Below are positions 1 to 61,500 of a stretch of 64,000 bases of DNA, one piece after another. The translations under genes and the position numbers were made by a program. The notes under the pieces were generated by a model, which searched no databases, was not told the origin of the DNA, and saw only the letters and a list, made by a program, of their open reading frames with translations. Source of the stretch: Sorex araneus (lineage: Eukaryota > Chordata > Mammalia > Eulipotyphla > Soricidae); assembly GCF_027595985.1 (NCBI RefSeq), contig NC_073304.1, forward strand, positions 49,703,137 to 49,767,136, in the 5' to 3' direction. Within the stretch, counting starts at the first letter, position 1, and the number at the start of each line of letters is the position of its first letter.

Positions 1-1190
1 ACTAAGAGAAACTGCCAGAGCTGCCAATAGCTTTGAGAAGAAATACTCAGGGAGGAGGTAGTGCTTACAAGTGGTAGAGATTGGGTGGACAGAGGAATAA
101 ATGATGCCACATAAAAGCTTAAATTTTCCCTTAGAATGACCAATTAAAAAGTTTAGGATTGGAAACCTTAGAATAATTTCAGTAGATTGATGGGTAATGG
201 ACTGAAAACCGAATGAAAGGAAGCGAATATAGTAATTGAAGAACATGCTCTTAAGAAGTGATCCCATGAAAAGGAGAGACTTGATTTGGAGAGGTAAGGT
301 CAAAGCAGAGCCATTTTTAAGACGTAGGAAAGCTTGGAATTTCATTATGTAAAGAGAGAGAGGGGCTGGGCATGGAAATGATTGGTAGAGGAATTCTAAC
401 CGGGGGTTTGAGAAATGAAAGAACTGACCTTCCTTGAAGATGTAAAGAAGAAACTCAGAGATGACAGTAACAAGGATTTGGAAGAAATTTTCCTGATGGC
501 CTTATATTTAGTGAAGAGCGTAAATTTAGGGAGGAAGTGAAGGAAAGTTTGAACTTGTTACTAGGAGAAACGAGGAATGGAAAAATCGCCACGGAGAAAA
601 ATAAAGTTTTCTAGTTGCATGCTGAAAATGTTTTCTTCCTTTCCTTCTTTTTTACTAACATAAGCTAGTTAAACAACAACAAAAAAAATCAGACTGCCAT
701 TACCTATCTGGGTAATTCTTGCACCAATTTACCCAGATAGAGTTTTCATCAATATCGGCCAATGAATAAAGGCGAGAGGAAATTCGACTGCTACCCTCGG
801 TTTCCTTCGTTCTAATAATGAAGACCGAACTGGTCTCGTGCACTTTTGCGGAACCCAAGCTCCACAGCTATGGGTTAAACTACCTCTTACTTCCTAATTG
901 CTTGCCTTGCCGTCCCAAAGGTGGAGCGTATATTAAGGCCTGCAGAAGCAAGGCACTACAGAGAAACGATCGCGTTTCCTTTTTCCCTACGAGCCGAGTA
1001 GCGTTAAGGGAACAGTAACCAATTTCTGTTACACAAGAAACAGGTGTCTAAGAAAAACATGCTGAACCCGAGCAGAACAATGAAAAACAGAGCGTGAAGC
1101 TCTACTAACCCAGCAGGTCGGGACGGCGATCCCGCCCCGATGATGTCACTCACCCCGCCTTCCTAAGTGCTGAGCGGGTGTGCCCAGCTT
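1..1190. other. intergenic sequence, no gene recognised
   Basis: The first part is purine-rich unique-looking DNA with no open frame of note. It contains one perfect hairpin, listed separately. From about 1090 it becomes GC- and CpG-richer as it enters the 7SL promoter, and a CRE-like gatgtcac lies near 1142. The 66-codon frame at 818-1018 resembles nothing I know and I do not call it. Confidence 0.6.
704..740. repeat. 12-bp perfect inverted repeat (hairpin)
   Basis: ctatctgggtaa (704-715) is the exact reverse complement of ttacccagatag (729-740), with a 13-nt spacer. This could fold as a stable stem-loop. I see no further pairing outside it and no known family. Confidence 0.6.
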
Positions 1191-1264
1191 GGTCCCGCCC
1201 CTGGCTCCGCCCGGTGACGTCACGAAGACACAGCTTCTAAGATCTCAGAACTGCACTGCCGATC
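1190..1264 (+). promoter_or_regulatory. 7SL RNA upstream promoter (CRE plus GC boxes)
   Basis: A palindromic CRE, gtgacgtcac, lies at 1214-1223, which is -51 to -42 from the RNA start at 1265. It matches the ATF/CREB element at this distance in vertebrate 7SL genes, which are Pol III type-4-like hybrids. A weak TATA-like ttctaag lies near -29. GC boxes (cccgcccc, ctccgccc) lie just upstream. The intact promoter argues that this is a source gene and not a retrocopy. Confidence 0.85.
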
Positions 1265-1563
1265 GCCGGGCGTGGTGGCGCGCGCCTGTAGTCCCAGCTA
1301 CTCGGGAGGCTGAGGCCGGAGGATCGCTTGAGTCCAGGAGTTCTGGGCTGTAGTGCGCTATGCCGATCGGGTGTCCGCACTAAGTTCGGCATCAATATGG
1401 TGACCCTCCGGGAGCGGAGGACCACCAGGTTGCCTAAGGAGGGGTGAACCGGCCCAGGTCGGAAACGGAGCAGGTCAAAACTCCCGTGCTGATCAGTAGT
1501 GGGATCGCGCCTGTGAATAGCCACTGCACTCCAGCCTGGGCAACATAGCGAGACCCTGTCTCT
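1265..1563 (+). ncRNA. RN7SL2: 7SL RNA (signal recognition particle RNA)
   Basis: This is a full-length 299-nt SRP RNA, the scaffold of the particle that targets ribosomes with signal peptides to the ER. The 5' Alu domain starts gccgggcgtggtggcgcg. The S domain carries the helix 6 and 8 region, with a GGAG tetraloop at 1411-1414. The 3' Alu strand ends agaccctgtctct. The match to the human RNA as I remember it is nearly complete. Helix 8 differs in a pairing-preserving way: 1406-1410 CUCCG pairs with 1415-1419 CGGAG, so a C-G pair becomes U-A and a U-G becomes C-G. There is no poly(A) tail or target-site duplication, and the promoter is intact, so I read it as an active gene. The symbol RN7SL2 rests on its position upstream of NEMF on the same strand. 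RN7SL1 cannot be excluded. Confidence 0.93.
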
Positions 1564-1566
1564 TTT
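1563..1566 (+). terminator. Pol III terminator of 7SL
   Basis: A TTTT run directly follows the RNA 3' end (tctcttttgagcc), the standard Pol III stop. Confidence 0.8.
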
Positions 1567-2540
1567 GAGCCTTCTGGGGATAAGAAATTTTTCTCTATTT
1601 TTCTAAATGCAACATCTAAAATTAATGGAATGTAATCAGTTCTTTTTTTAAAACTTTTTTCATTTCTTTTTTAACAAGTATTTTTTCAATTGTTCTTTGT
1701 CTTTGTTTATTTCTCCTTCCCGCCCTCTTCTTTAGTGTATTTTTTAATCTTTTTAGGTTAAAAACTCACCGGTGTCCTCGATTTGTAGCCGTCTCATCGC
1801 TGACCCCTGCTGGATCTTTGTAAAAATGTCTCTGCAAAAAAGCTGTTATCGGCCTCTGCACCAACAGGGGGTGCGCGTTTACTCTCAAGCTGTTGCAGAA
1901 AAAGGCTGCCCTTCAACCGTGCAGATAAATGTGACTTCTGACTCCAAAATTCCTAAGTTCCTCTTGCCGCGGGTCAGCCTGCTCCTTTGTTAGCCCGTTT
2001 CTCTGCACTGTTGGAACATTTTATCCCGCCACAGATGTCATCTTTGTTTTCCCACAGATATTTGCTTTTAAATGTTACAAATCTGGAGAGCTGACTATCC
2101 CTCTTTTACCAGAATCTTTTCATCCTTTCCGTTTGTAGATAGGGTTAATTTTTCCATTGGGTACCCCGCTACCTCTCTCGAACGGGTTAAAAAAAATGCT
2201 AGTAGGTGAAAGGGACTAATGCGGCCCAGATGCTCTTGAGATCTGAAGGGAAGGGGTCACCGTGACAGAATGTCGGCACTATATCACCCTGAATCTTGAT
2301 TTCCAACATGTTGCCCTTGGATTCAAAACCTGTTTACAACGCTGAGCGGCGGGATCAGAGCCGTTCTGGGCGATGGTGAACAAGTTTTGCATCCTTGTTC
2401 TTAGAAAAGAATAAATACAGTATGAAAGGAGAAAGACTTTGCAACTGTTACATGTGTTAGTGATCTCTGATAGTAATTTCATTCTTCATGAAAAAATTTA
2501 GAGGTTCCATTTGAAATTCAATCATTTTAGGATTAGTGGG
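1567..2540. other. 7SL downstream flank, no gene seen
   Basis: T-rich sequence to about 1760, then mixed unique-looking DNA. Short frames at 1772-1993 and 2279-2482 (minus) lack homology or codon structure that I recognise. Confidence 0.5.
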
Positions 2541-2553
2541 AATCTATCAATCT

Positions 2554-2735
2554 TTTTTTTTTTTTTTTATTCCTTTTTGGGTCACACCTGGCGATGCACA
2601 GGGGTTATTCCTGGCTCTTCGCTCAGGAATTAGTCCTGTCGGTGCTCAGGGGACCATATGGGATGCTGGGAATGGAACCCAGGTGGACAGCGTGCAAGGC
2701 AAATGCCCTACCCACTGTACTATCACTCCAGCCCC
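2554..2735 (-). mobile_element. SOR-like SINE, young
   Basis: Near-consensus copy read from the minus strand, with its poly(A) as the T-run at 2554. It is flanked by an imperfect target repeat (aatctatcaatct / attcatcaatct). A and B box regions of the tRNA head are intact. Confidence 0.9.
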
Positions 2736-3026
2736 TCATTCATCAATCTTAACATTAAACAGAGAATTGATTTAAAACGTAAAAGCACTAATCAGATTTT
2801 CACTACTTGTAAACTGAAGAAAAGGACAAGGAAGGAGATTTTTCACAAAGTTAATGTATTATGTTTGGGAATTTTGTTGTTCTTGTTTTGCTTTTGAGAA
2901 TGCTTATTCCACATAATTATTACTAACGGCTCTCCTTTAATGGAACAGGTATTTTCCTTTGGGTGATTTTAGGTCTACTGTCTACATCTCCATAAATCTT
3001 ATTCCAGTTCTTCCAGGCAACTTAAA

Positions 3027-3245
3027 AAAAATTTATTAGTGAGGTACAGTTACAAACTTATGAAATTTCGTATTTGCATTTCAGTCATACAGTAATTATT
3101 TACCCATCCCTCCACCAGTACCCATTCTCCTCCACCAATGTTCCCAGTATCCCTCTCACCACCGCTAGCCCATCCCCTACCACCCCACCCTGCCTCTGTG
3201 GCAGGGCATTCCCTTTTGTTCTCTCTCCTTTTGGGTGTTTCTTCA
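3027..3245 (-). mobile_element. L1 3' end, 5'-truncated
   Basis: The complement carries the G-rich polypurine tract and ...cactggtggaggga... of the shrew L1 3' end, ending in an A-rich tail. The same sequence recurs at 12816-13234 and 63768-63982. Possible target repeat: ggcaactt. Confidence 0.7.
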
Positions 3246-3450
3246 GGGCAACTTTTCAAGTTTAAAAGTCTTGAATGTGTTTTCATGTTACTGCATTTAC
3301 ATTAAACGGAAATATGTGATATGTAAATTCTCATTTTAGTTTTTACTTTTTATTTATTTAGATTCTGCGTTCTCAGGTGCACCAGAGTCATTTAAGGGAA
3401 CTTTGGGGGTTCCATGGGAAGTGGAAACCAAACCCTGGGCTTCCACTTGT

Positions 3451-3535
3451 AAAACTCCCATGCTGATCAGTAGTGGGGGTCGTGCCTGTGAAGTCATTGC
3501 ACTCCCGCCTGGGCAACCGGGAGATCTAGTTTCTA
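3451..3535 (+). pseudogene. decayed 7SL RNA fragment
   Basis: This stretch aligns to 7SL nt about 207-295. It has aaaactccc-tgctgatcagtagtggg with one change, then cgtgcctgtgaa, cattgcactcc-gcctgggcaac. The 5' half of the RNA is unrecognisable in 3360-3450. It is in the same orientation as the intact gene, 1.9 kb away. It may be a decayed tandem copy or an old retrocopy. No poly(A) is evident. Confidence 0.8.
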
Positions 3536-3551
3536 CTATTCTCCTCTCCAA

Positions 3552-4160
3552 AATAGCCTTTCCTCCTACGCTTCTAAAAGCTGCTGTTATTACCCTCTCG
3601 CACTTTCTATTTTTCTCTCAACTGATTTGCAAAACACGTGAGTTCTCAGGTTTCCAAGGGTTTATGGTGCCCACCCCCGCCCGGTACATTATGAAGACCT
3701 TGGTCTCAGAATAAGCGTAAGGCAGCTCCTCGGAAGAGCAGAGCCCGTCAAAACACACCTTTTAGGGGCTAGGTTTATTTCTATCGCTGGGGGTAATCGT
3801 GGAGCAAATAAAACTGCTCTACTTTGCTACATTTTAAAATCCGCTTCGTCCTTGTAACCGAATGAAAAGAGGTCTTTGCTTTCCTATCCAGAGCCCTTAC
3901 GGTCTGGAAATCTTCCCGAAACTCTCCTTTTAAATATTTTACGAGCCGCAAGGAATCACTGTGGAGGTAGACTTGAGTTCCCCCACCCCCGCTCCCCATT
4001 CCCACCCCCACCCCCCAACACAAGGATGCGAGGTAAAACTAATGCTTCGTAAACTTTCCACGGAGTAAGTTTCCAAGGAAATAGTTTGGATCCATTTAGA
4101 ATCGGCTGAAGGGTGGTGCAAGGAAACCCAGACATCAGCTAAAATTAGATTACCAAATTC
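3552..4160. other. NEMF upstream flank
   Basis: Unique-looking sequence with a C-rich run at 3979-4018. No repeat or gene is recognised. Confidence 0.5.
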
Positions 4161-4311
4161 CTCAGAAAAGTGACGCAAGCCTTCGCTTCGAGGAATATTG
4201 GCTCTGCTGCGCGGCCGTAGAGCTTCTCCAGTCGCGCCTGCGCAGAGGTGTGGCGGCGTCGAGCCTGGCTGGCAGGGGAGGAAGCTGCGGTCGCGACCCT
4301 CCTGCCTCGCC

Positions 4312-54098
<49,787 letters not shown>

Positions 54099-54529
54099 CT
54101 GAAATGAAATCCTAAAGTATTTAAGAAGAGCCAATTTTATAGCCTTTTGGAAGTTGAGATGAAAACTCCCTGTAACAAGACTTCCACACTTGAGATAAAC
54201 TAAACATTGCCTTGCTATACATTCACCAAAAGGACTTACTGTTTTTTCCAGTTTTATACAGAGGAGAAACACTGTCTATGATAGTCCTAAGATACTTGTG
54301 GACAGTTAAATGCTGTAGTTATTACTACACTCTTTCTTGAATTTAAGGTTAATATTATGTACTCATTTCATGTTGTAAAGAAACTGAATAGTAATGTGGC
54401 TCAGTTGCTTAGGTATGATTTGGTAGTCTGCTGTATATAATGTCTAATATCTATTACAGGCCAGTACCAAGTTTTAAAATTATTATTTTTGGTATTATGG
54501 AAGCTGGGGTGGTCGAAACGTTTGTGTAC

Positions 54530-54680
54530 TAAGGGCCAGGGAGAGACCGCTTAGGGGTTATGAAGGACTTGTCTTGTATGTGGCTGACCCTAGTTCTTTT
54601 CCTGCTGTCAGGCATAACCCCTACCTGAGTACCACCAGGTGTGAGGCCCTGGGTTGTTTCCTGGTATCCTCACCAAACCA
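54530..54680 (+). repeat. old SINE in NEMF 3' UTR
   Basis: agggccagggagagaccgct to ccaaaccaaaat. Part of the mature transcript if the 54742 signal is used. Confidence 0.65.
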
Positions 54681-54741
54681 AAATACAAGTCCTATGTGTT
54701 GAAGTAATTTTCTTCTGCCTTTACCTATAAACCTGTTAAAA

Positions 54742-54747
54742 AATAAA
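54742..54747 (+). terminator. NEMF: NEMF poly(A) signal AATAAA
   Basis: Only canonical AATAAA on the + strand between the NEMF stop and the KLHDC2 3' end. Cleavage is expected 10-30 nt downstream. Confidence 0.75.
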
Positions 54748-55247
54748 TGGCACCATACTTAAATGAATTTCCACCCATTCTTAGAATCTCTTCAGTTCTA
54801 TACCATTTTATTTACTACTTGTTACCAATAAGGCTAGTGCATTATTGGTAATCTTATATCAAAGATTAAAAGCATACTTGTAAACCTAGTCACTAAAGAC
54901 TCCCTACTTCTGTCCCAGCTTTTCTCTTGAGCTACAAAACTTTACCTTAATCAGGCACAGCTGCTTACAGTGAACATAACCACTTGCTCAGCCCATACAG
55001 CAAAGTGTAACGTACTCAACAGTTGTTGGTCCTTCCAAAATATTTTCCTTAGTGTATTGTGAACATTTTTCCTTTTGAAATTATTATGTTGTATTTACAA
55101 CACTAGATTACCTAATTATGCTGTCATTAAAAAAAATCTAAAAATACTTTTTAAAATAAGGAAATATAACCATTACTTGAAGTAAACAGCCCAGGTTATT
55201 TTCTTTTCCCTTCATTTGAACAGAGGACAGTTACTGTGTTAAATACG

Positions 55248-55253
55248 TTTATT
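55248..55253 (-). terminator. KLHDC2: KLHDC2 poly(A) signal AATAAA
   Basis: tttatt on the + strand reads AATAAA on the minus strand, 152 bp past the KLHDC2 stop. It gives a 3' UTR of about 170-180 nt and leaves roughly 0.45 kb between the two convergent genes. Confidence 0.75.
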
Positions 55254-55404
55254 GTAAACTTTAGACACAAAAATAATTTCTCTAGCTCATTCACATGCAC
55301 ATTAAACTGCAAACTACAACAACACATATAATTTTACAAATTATGCCACTCTGTTTACAGAATTGCGGTCCATGCAAGGTTATCAGAGGCATTGCTATGA
55401 AACC

Positions 55405-55528
55405 TTAAGATCCAGAAGTGTTGTTACTGCCAAATCTCTGATTAATACTGTGAAGTAAGTGTTTTGGAAGGCAGTTCCACGAGTTGGCTAATATTTCCTT
55501 AAAGCAAATGACTGCTTCTAAACTTAGC
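55405..55528 (-). CDS. KLHDC2: KLHDC2 last coding exon
   Basis: Encodes LSLEAVICFKEILANSWNCL through NNTSGS and stop TAA (+ strand tta at 55405). The SGS end is reported in the family to fold back into the degron pocket. Confidence 0.96.
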
Positions 55529-58500
55529 CTGAAAGTGAATAAGAGAAAAACTTCACTGTTTAGAAGTACATCATAATTAAAAAATTACAAAAAGTGAAAT
55601 TTAAATCAATAAAGGCTCAGTAGTGTCATTCTAAGAGCAGTAACATTAAACTCCTAAGTACCAAGTAAACAATGAACTTACCTTACAAGAGATTTTGGTT
55701 GAACTGAAAATATAAGCACTTCATTACTGTGTGCCTAAAAAAAAAAAAACAGGTAAAAGAATACATTAAGGAATGACAGAGCTGGGAAGAGTATAGCAGG
55801 TAGGACATTAGCCTTGCATGCAGCTGACCCAGGTTGGATCCCTGGCCTGCCGTATGATCCCCTAAGCACCACGATCATGATCACGATAGCCTGTTAATCA
55901 CCGATTTCTCGGGTGGGCCCAGTAACATCTCATTTCATCCTTTCCCTGAGATCTTAGAAGTCCATCTAGACTTGGCCCTCCCAACGATGTTGCACTGGGG
56001 GCTCTTCAGGGTCACGGGAATGAGATCTAGCTTGTTACTGGATTTTGCATATGAATACACCATGGGAAGCTTGCAAGGCTGTCCCATGTGGGCAGGAAAC
56101 TCAGAAGACTGCCAGTTTCTCCCAAAGGCCCCTAAGCACCACCAGGAGTAATTCCAGAGTGCAGAGCCAGGGGGTCACACCTCTCCTCTTCCACCACTCC
56201 AATCAACCAAACCAAAACAATGACTTCACACAAATAGGTCTTAGCACTATTACAAGTGACTTGTAATATAGGATTATATACTTACAGCTCTATGGTGGAC
56301 AAGAAGGTTATTGGCACACCCACCAAAGACAATTACTTCTCCTTCATCACTCGCACAAGCTGTATGCCATAACCTATATTTTAAACAAACACCAAAACAC
56401 CAAATTATTTCATCAGCTAGTAGTATAAATTATTTCATCAGCTAGTAGTGTAAAGACTAGAGATCTTGGGGCCAAAGTGATAGTACAACATACAGGGTGC
56501 TTGCCTTGCACACAGCAGACCTAGGATAGGATCAATCCCCGGAACCCCAGATGGTTCCCTCCCCCAAGCCCACCAGAAGTGATCTCTAAGTGCAGAGCCG
56601 GGAGTAAGTCTTACAAATCATAAGGTGTGGCCCTCCCCAAAAAATTTTTCAAAAGACTATATAGTTTGCAGCCAAATAGTACAGCAGATGGAGCTCCTGC
56701 TTGCATGCATTTGACATTAGTTAGATCCCCAGCATCCCATATGGTCCTCTAAGCCTCACCAGGAGTAACCCCTGAGCATGGCCCCAAAACAAAAACTATA
56801 GAGATCTTTAATTCAAACCAAAACAGTCTTAAGGAAAAAATAACAAAAACTGGAAAATCAATGCCTAATTTTGTTATTTTCTTTCTGTGCCAATGAGGGG
56901 TTTAATAAATCAATCTTTTCTCTTTGCTAGTAATAAAAATCTTCTTAGTGTGCTGGAGAGATAGTACAGTGGGGAGGATGCTTGTCTTGCTTGTAGCCAA
57001 ACCAAGTTCAATCTCCAGCATCCCATGTGCTTTTCTGAGCACCACCATGAGTGATTCCTGAATGTACAGCCAGGAGTAAATCCTGACCATCGTGGAGTGA
57101 GGTCCCCAACAAACAAAATCTTTTTGGGGGAAGGGGAAGGCAAGCACATAGGCATGTATAGGCTGGCCTTACACCCTATACCTGAGGGATGCTGAGTCTG
57201 CCTGCAATGAAGGCATCTGAAAGCCTGACTGACCATTCTAGAGGATTAATCCTGTACAAATAAATTCTAAGTAGCATGACTCTACTTAGTTTAGAGGCTT
57301 AGGGATAGCAATCTTTGTAATAATTCTTTTGGAGATTAACAAAGAATAGCTATCAGTATTTAATAGGCATTTTTGGACTATTTGATCTCTTAAACTTTGT
57401 TTTATAGAAACATTGCAAATGGAAAGTTCTTTTTTCTTTGCATATACATTAAGATGTTGAAATAGTCTCGTTTAATTTTTCATAATGATTTATATAGTCA
57501 AATGTCATTTATGATTAATCCTGTATATAGCAAAGGGCCTTATTAAAATTCAGTTTAAGAATTAACCTTTTGAAGCATTCCTACCTTGGCTTTTCAGTAT
57601 AAGGATGATGAAATTGTATCCATTCATTTTTACTGATGCAGTATGTCCAGGCATCACCTGATTGAAGCAAAGAAAACTAGCTAAGTATGTATTCTGCTAA
57701 AACCTAGTACATAACTTTGTGAGGAAGGTAATAAATCAGATTGAATAGATTTTTTTCCCCTCTGTAATCAAGTATGTCCTTGTAAATGTTATACCGACTG
57801 AACCTACAGTGGAGCTTTTAAGAGTTCAGGTCATTTTGACACTTCCCTGAATGGCTGCATGAAAGCAAATACCTTAGACTGTCAATAGAAAATCATCCAG
57901 CCAGTCCTATGTAGCTTTCTAATATAATTAAAATGGTTTAACCTTTTCCCCAGTTACTTATGTATTAAATAAAAGTGTTACATAAGGACTTCTTATATAA
58001 AGGACTTACTTAGTGGCTGTTTATCAGTGGTAAATCCTCCAAAAAGAAAGAGATGATCTGAAGAAACTGGTGTTAGGGAGTGCCAAGATCGACCAACTGG
58101 GCATATGCCTTGTGGAATTCTGAAAATAATAGCTTAGGTTATAAAGTCTGTACTTAAAGCAGCCACTGCGTTTAATGCATAGTCATACTGAAGCTTTTAA
58201 AATTTTGTATGAAATTAAGATTTTAAATTTTAAAAGACTTCTTGGTATTAACAATTGTTTTATAATGAATTATTTTGGTTGGGGGTTACATGGGACCACG
58301 TGATGGCCTCCCAAAGGCAAAAATGACATGTACTACAGACCCTTGCAATCTCCCTTGCCCATGAATTATATTCTTTGCATATGAGTAAATATTAGACCTT
58401 TTCAACACTGAGCACAATGTCTGGCTCACAATTAAGGGAACTGAAAATCATTCCCATGATCATTTTCATTCTAGTTTATAGTTATAGCAAATTCAAGCAA

Positions 58501-61500
58501 GTAATGATACACGAATGATACAGAGTAAGAAAAATTCATTAATATTTTCCTAGAACTTTTTCTGAAATTGTCTAAAGTGATACCTACAATTCATTCCACT
58601 CCCATGTATCCAGATTAAGACAGTGAAGATCATTCATTCTAGCATCCTAAAAAAGGATAATTAAGCCGTTATCATTTTTGAGTAATTCAAAAGCAAGCAG
58701 TTCACACTATCTATAAACTTACTCTGTATCTGCCTCCAAAGACAAAGCCTTTGTTTCCGACAGTGGCACAGGCATGAGCAGCACGAGGTGAAGGTGCTCT
58801 ACCCTATTAACAAGTCATAAAAAAAAAATTAACAAATATGAACTTTTTATAGAGGGAAAAATATCCGCTCTGACATGAGCTAAAAATGTTGAACACTGGC
58901 GTTTTTAAGCTGACATACATAAGACTTTCAATAAATAGTATTAAAGTCTACCAATCACCCCAAACTGGGAATTTAAAATTTTTATTTTTGAAATGCATTA
59001 CTGAATAAGTTAATATAACTTATCTGTTTTATTTTTATCTTAAAATGAAAGCACCTTGTATGACATCTGTTATCTCTATCAGAGGGAAAATAGATCTATT
59101 ATTTGAGTAAATTTAATTTCTATTTAGTAGTTACTTAATTATAATCAATAGCATTTAAACATCTGATTGGTCCAAAAAGATAATACAGTGGGTAGCAGCA
59201 GGTGGCCAATCTGGGTTGAAACCCCAGCATAACAAGCACCACCTGGAGTAATTCCTGAGTGCAGAACCAGGAGTTACCCTAATATTGCTGGGTGTAACCG
59301 CCTCCCCTAAATCTGTTATTTCATAGATGCCGGGTTAGTCTACATCCATTAGGCTTCTGTGTTCTACACTTTGCAGAATGAAAACCATGCCTCTTTATCT
59401 CTCCAGGAAACAAGAATGAACTGCCAAATTTATACCCTCCTCTTAAATTCCCTTCCTTAAGGCTTTATTTTCTTCAGCAACTCACAGTAGTTATAGGCTG
59501 GCTCCAGATAAATGTTTCAGTGTCTAAAATATGTACATGATCATTCCATCCTCTTGGATGACTTGAATTCTATAAAAAGTAAGAATCAGTTAAAATGTTT
59601 ATAAAGTGATATGGTATGATTAGCACTGTAGCACTGTCATCCCGTTGTTCATCGATTTGCTCAAGTGGGCACCAGTAACATCTCCATTGTGAGACTTGTT
59701 ACTGTTTTTGGCATTTGATTAGCTAAGCAAAAATGAACAAAGTGATTGAGCACAGGTTATACAAAAATAGGAAAATTTACTTACCCAAAAGGATGTTTCA
59801 TCAAACTCAAAAGTTCCCAATACTTTATCTTCAGGCAAATATCCATATCCACCAAAAAATATTAGCCTATTTGACCAAACAAACAAAAATACTTCAAAAG
59901 TCAAACCTCCATAAGTTAAGGATGTAGTATTCCCTTAAAGGCACACTTATTATATAAAAATACTTCAACAATGGCTAATATGGCTAACAAATTTTAGGTC
60001 CTATTTTCACATTAATTCACATTCTAAGAAATACGGTCTATATTCTTGGCAAAGATACTTGAATGGCAGACCGCTTTTCACATAAAATTTGAATTTTCAA
60101 TGTTGCTAGCTCACTTCACTTACTTGTTTTTATATACCCAGACACCAAGTTTATCCTTTGATGATGGAGGAATTCCTTGGCAATCAATTCTTTCCCACTG
60201 TAGTGCTCTGTCTGTAGACCTTGTATCCAACATGTAGAACTATCAGAAGCAATGGTTTCAATTAGATTTGATTCTATCAAATCCAACCTCAGTAATTAAT
60301 CTTATCTTTAAGAATGTATCTAACTCAGTAGTTTCTGACTGTGGCTGCCAGTGTACAAATGATTGCAGCTGAGTCTAGATAAGCAATTTTTACAAGAATG
60401 TACTTTCTGCAGTCACTGAGCAATCCTCCTTTTATTTAGTTCAGCTAGATTTGTCCACAGCCACTTTGTTTTGTTTCTGACCCACATCAAGCAGTGCTAA
60501 GAGGACCATGCTGAACCTCTTAGCACTCTTGAACAGAGGCCTCCCACATGCAAAGCACTCCTTTGAGCTATCTCCCTGGCCCTAGCCACACTGTTTTGAT
60601 AAAAGCAAGTTGAAGTACATTCAATCAGTGCCTTGGATATGCATTTGAGTTGTACTGATAGAAATTTCAGCATCAATTTAATAAGCACATTTTAAGTGCA
60701 TATTTAACTCTAGGAGTTAAGGATGAATCTTAAAAAATTAAGTATGGTATGTCTTTCAAAGGGTTCACATCTCAGTACTTGAATAATTCTGATATATTAT
60801 TCAGAATTAAAAACATGAGGCCAGAGAGACAGTACAGTGGGGAGGGTGGGGTGCTTGCCTTGCATGCACCTGACCCAGGTTCAATCCCCAGCATCCCATA
60901 TGTTCCTTGGAGCACCATCAGGAGCAACTCCTGAGTGCAGAATCGAGTAACCATGAGCATCACTTGGTGTGACCCAAAAAACAAACCAAAATATCCGACT
61001 TAAGCGTCCTTGTGAGCAACTGAACCCTAGCCTCTAGTGTTTTGTTGACCATTCGTTAAAAGCTTAATTTCTTTGGAGTTTTTCTGTGGTTGCTTTTGAA
61101 AAATATTTTTCATTTCCGGGCTATACTTGGCAATGCTCAGGGCTTATGCCTAGATCTTTGCTCAGGGGTCACTTGTGAAGGGCTCAGAAATCCACGTGGT
61201 ACTAGGGATCAAGCACCTTATCCACTATACTATCTTACCAGCCTCATAACTTCTTAACTGTACAACGTAAGCAAGTTTGTTAGTTTTTCTCCCCCTACAA
61301 GCAGGCTTCACAATCTTTTATGCACAGAACTCTTTCATAGAACAAAATGCAAACATGAAAATAAGCAAAAGCTATATATAGCGGGACTTCAATTTTTAAA
61401 AAGGAGGCAGGAGCCTGGAGTCTGCCCAACATCATTCTATTCCCTTATATTCCCAAGGCACCTCAAATCTTTAAGAGTTTTTACAAGTGCAAATCTGAAA

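Larger units (their letters stand above)
54099..54765 (+). other. NEMF: NEMF 3' UTR
   Basis: Runs from the stop to just past the AATAAA. Positions 54530-54680 are an old sense SINE, so part of the UTR is repeat-derived. The cleavage point is inferred. Confidence 0.7.
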
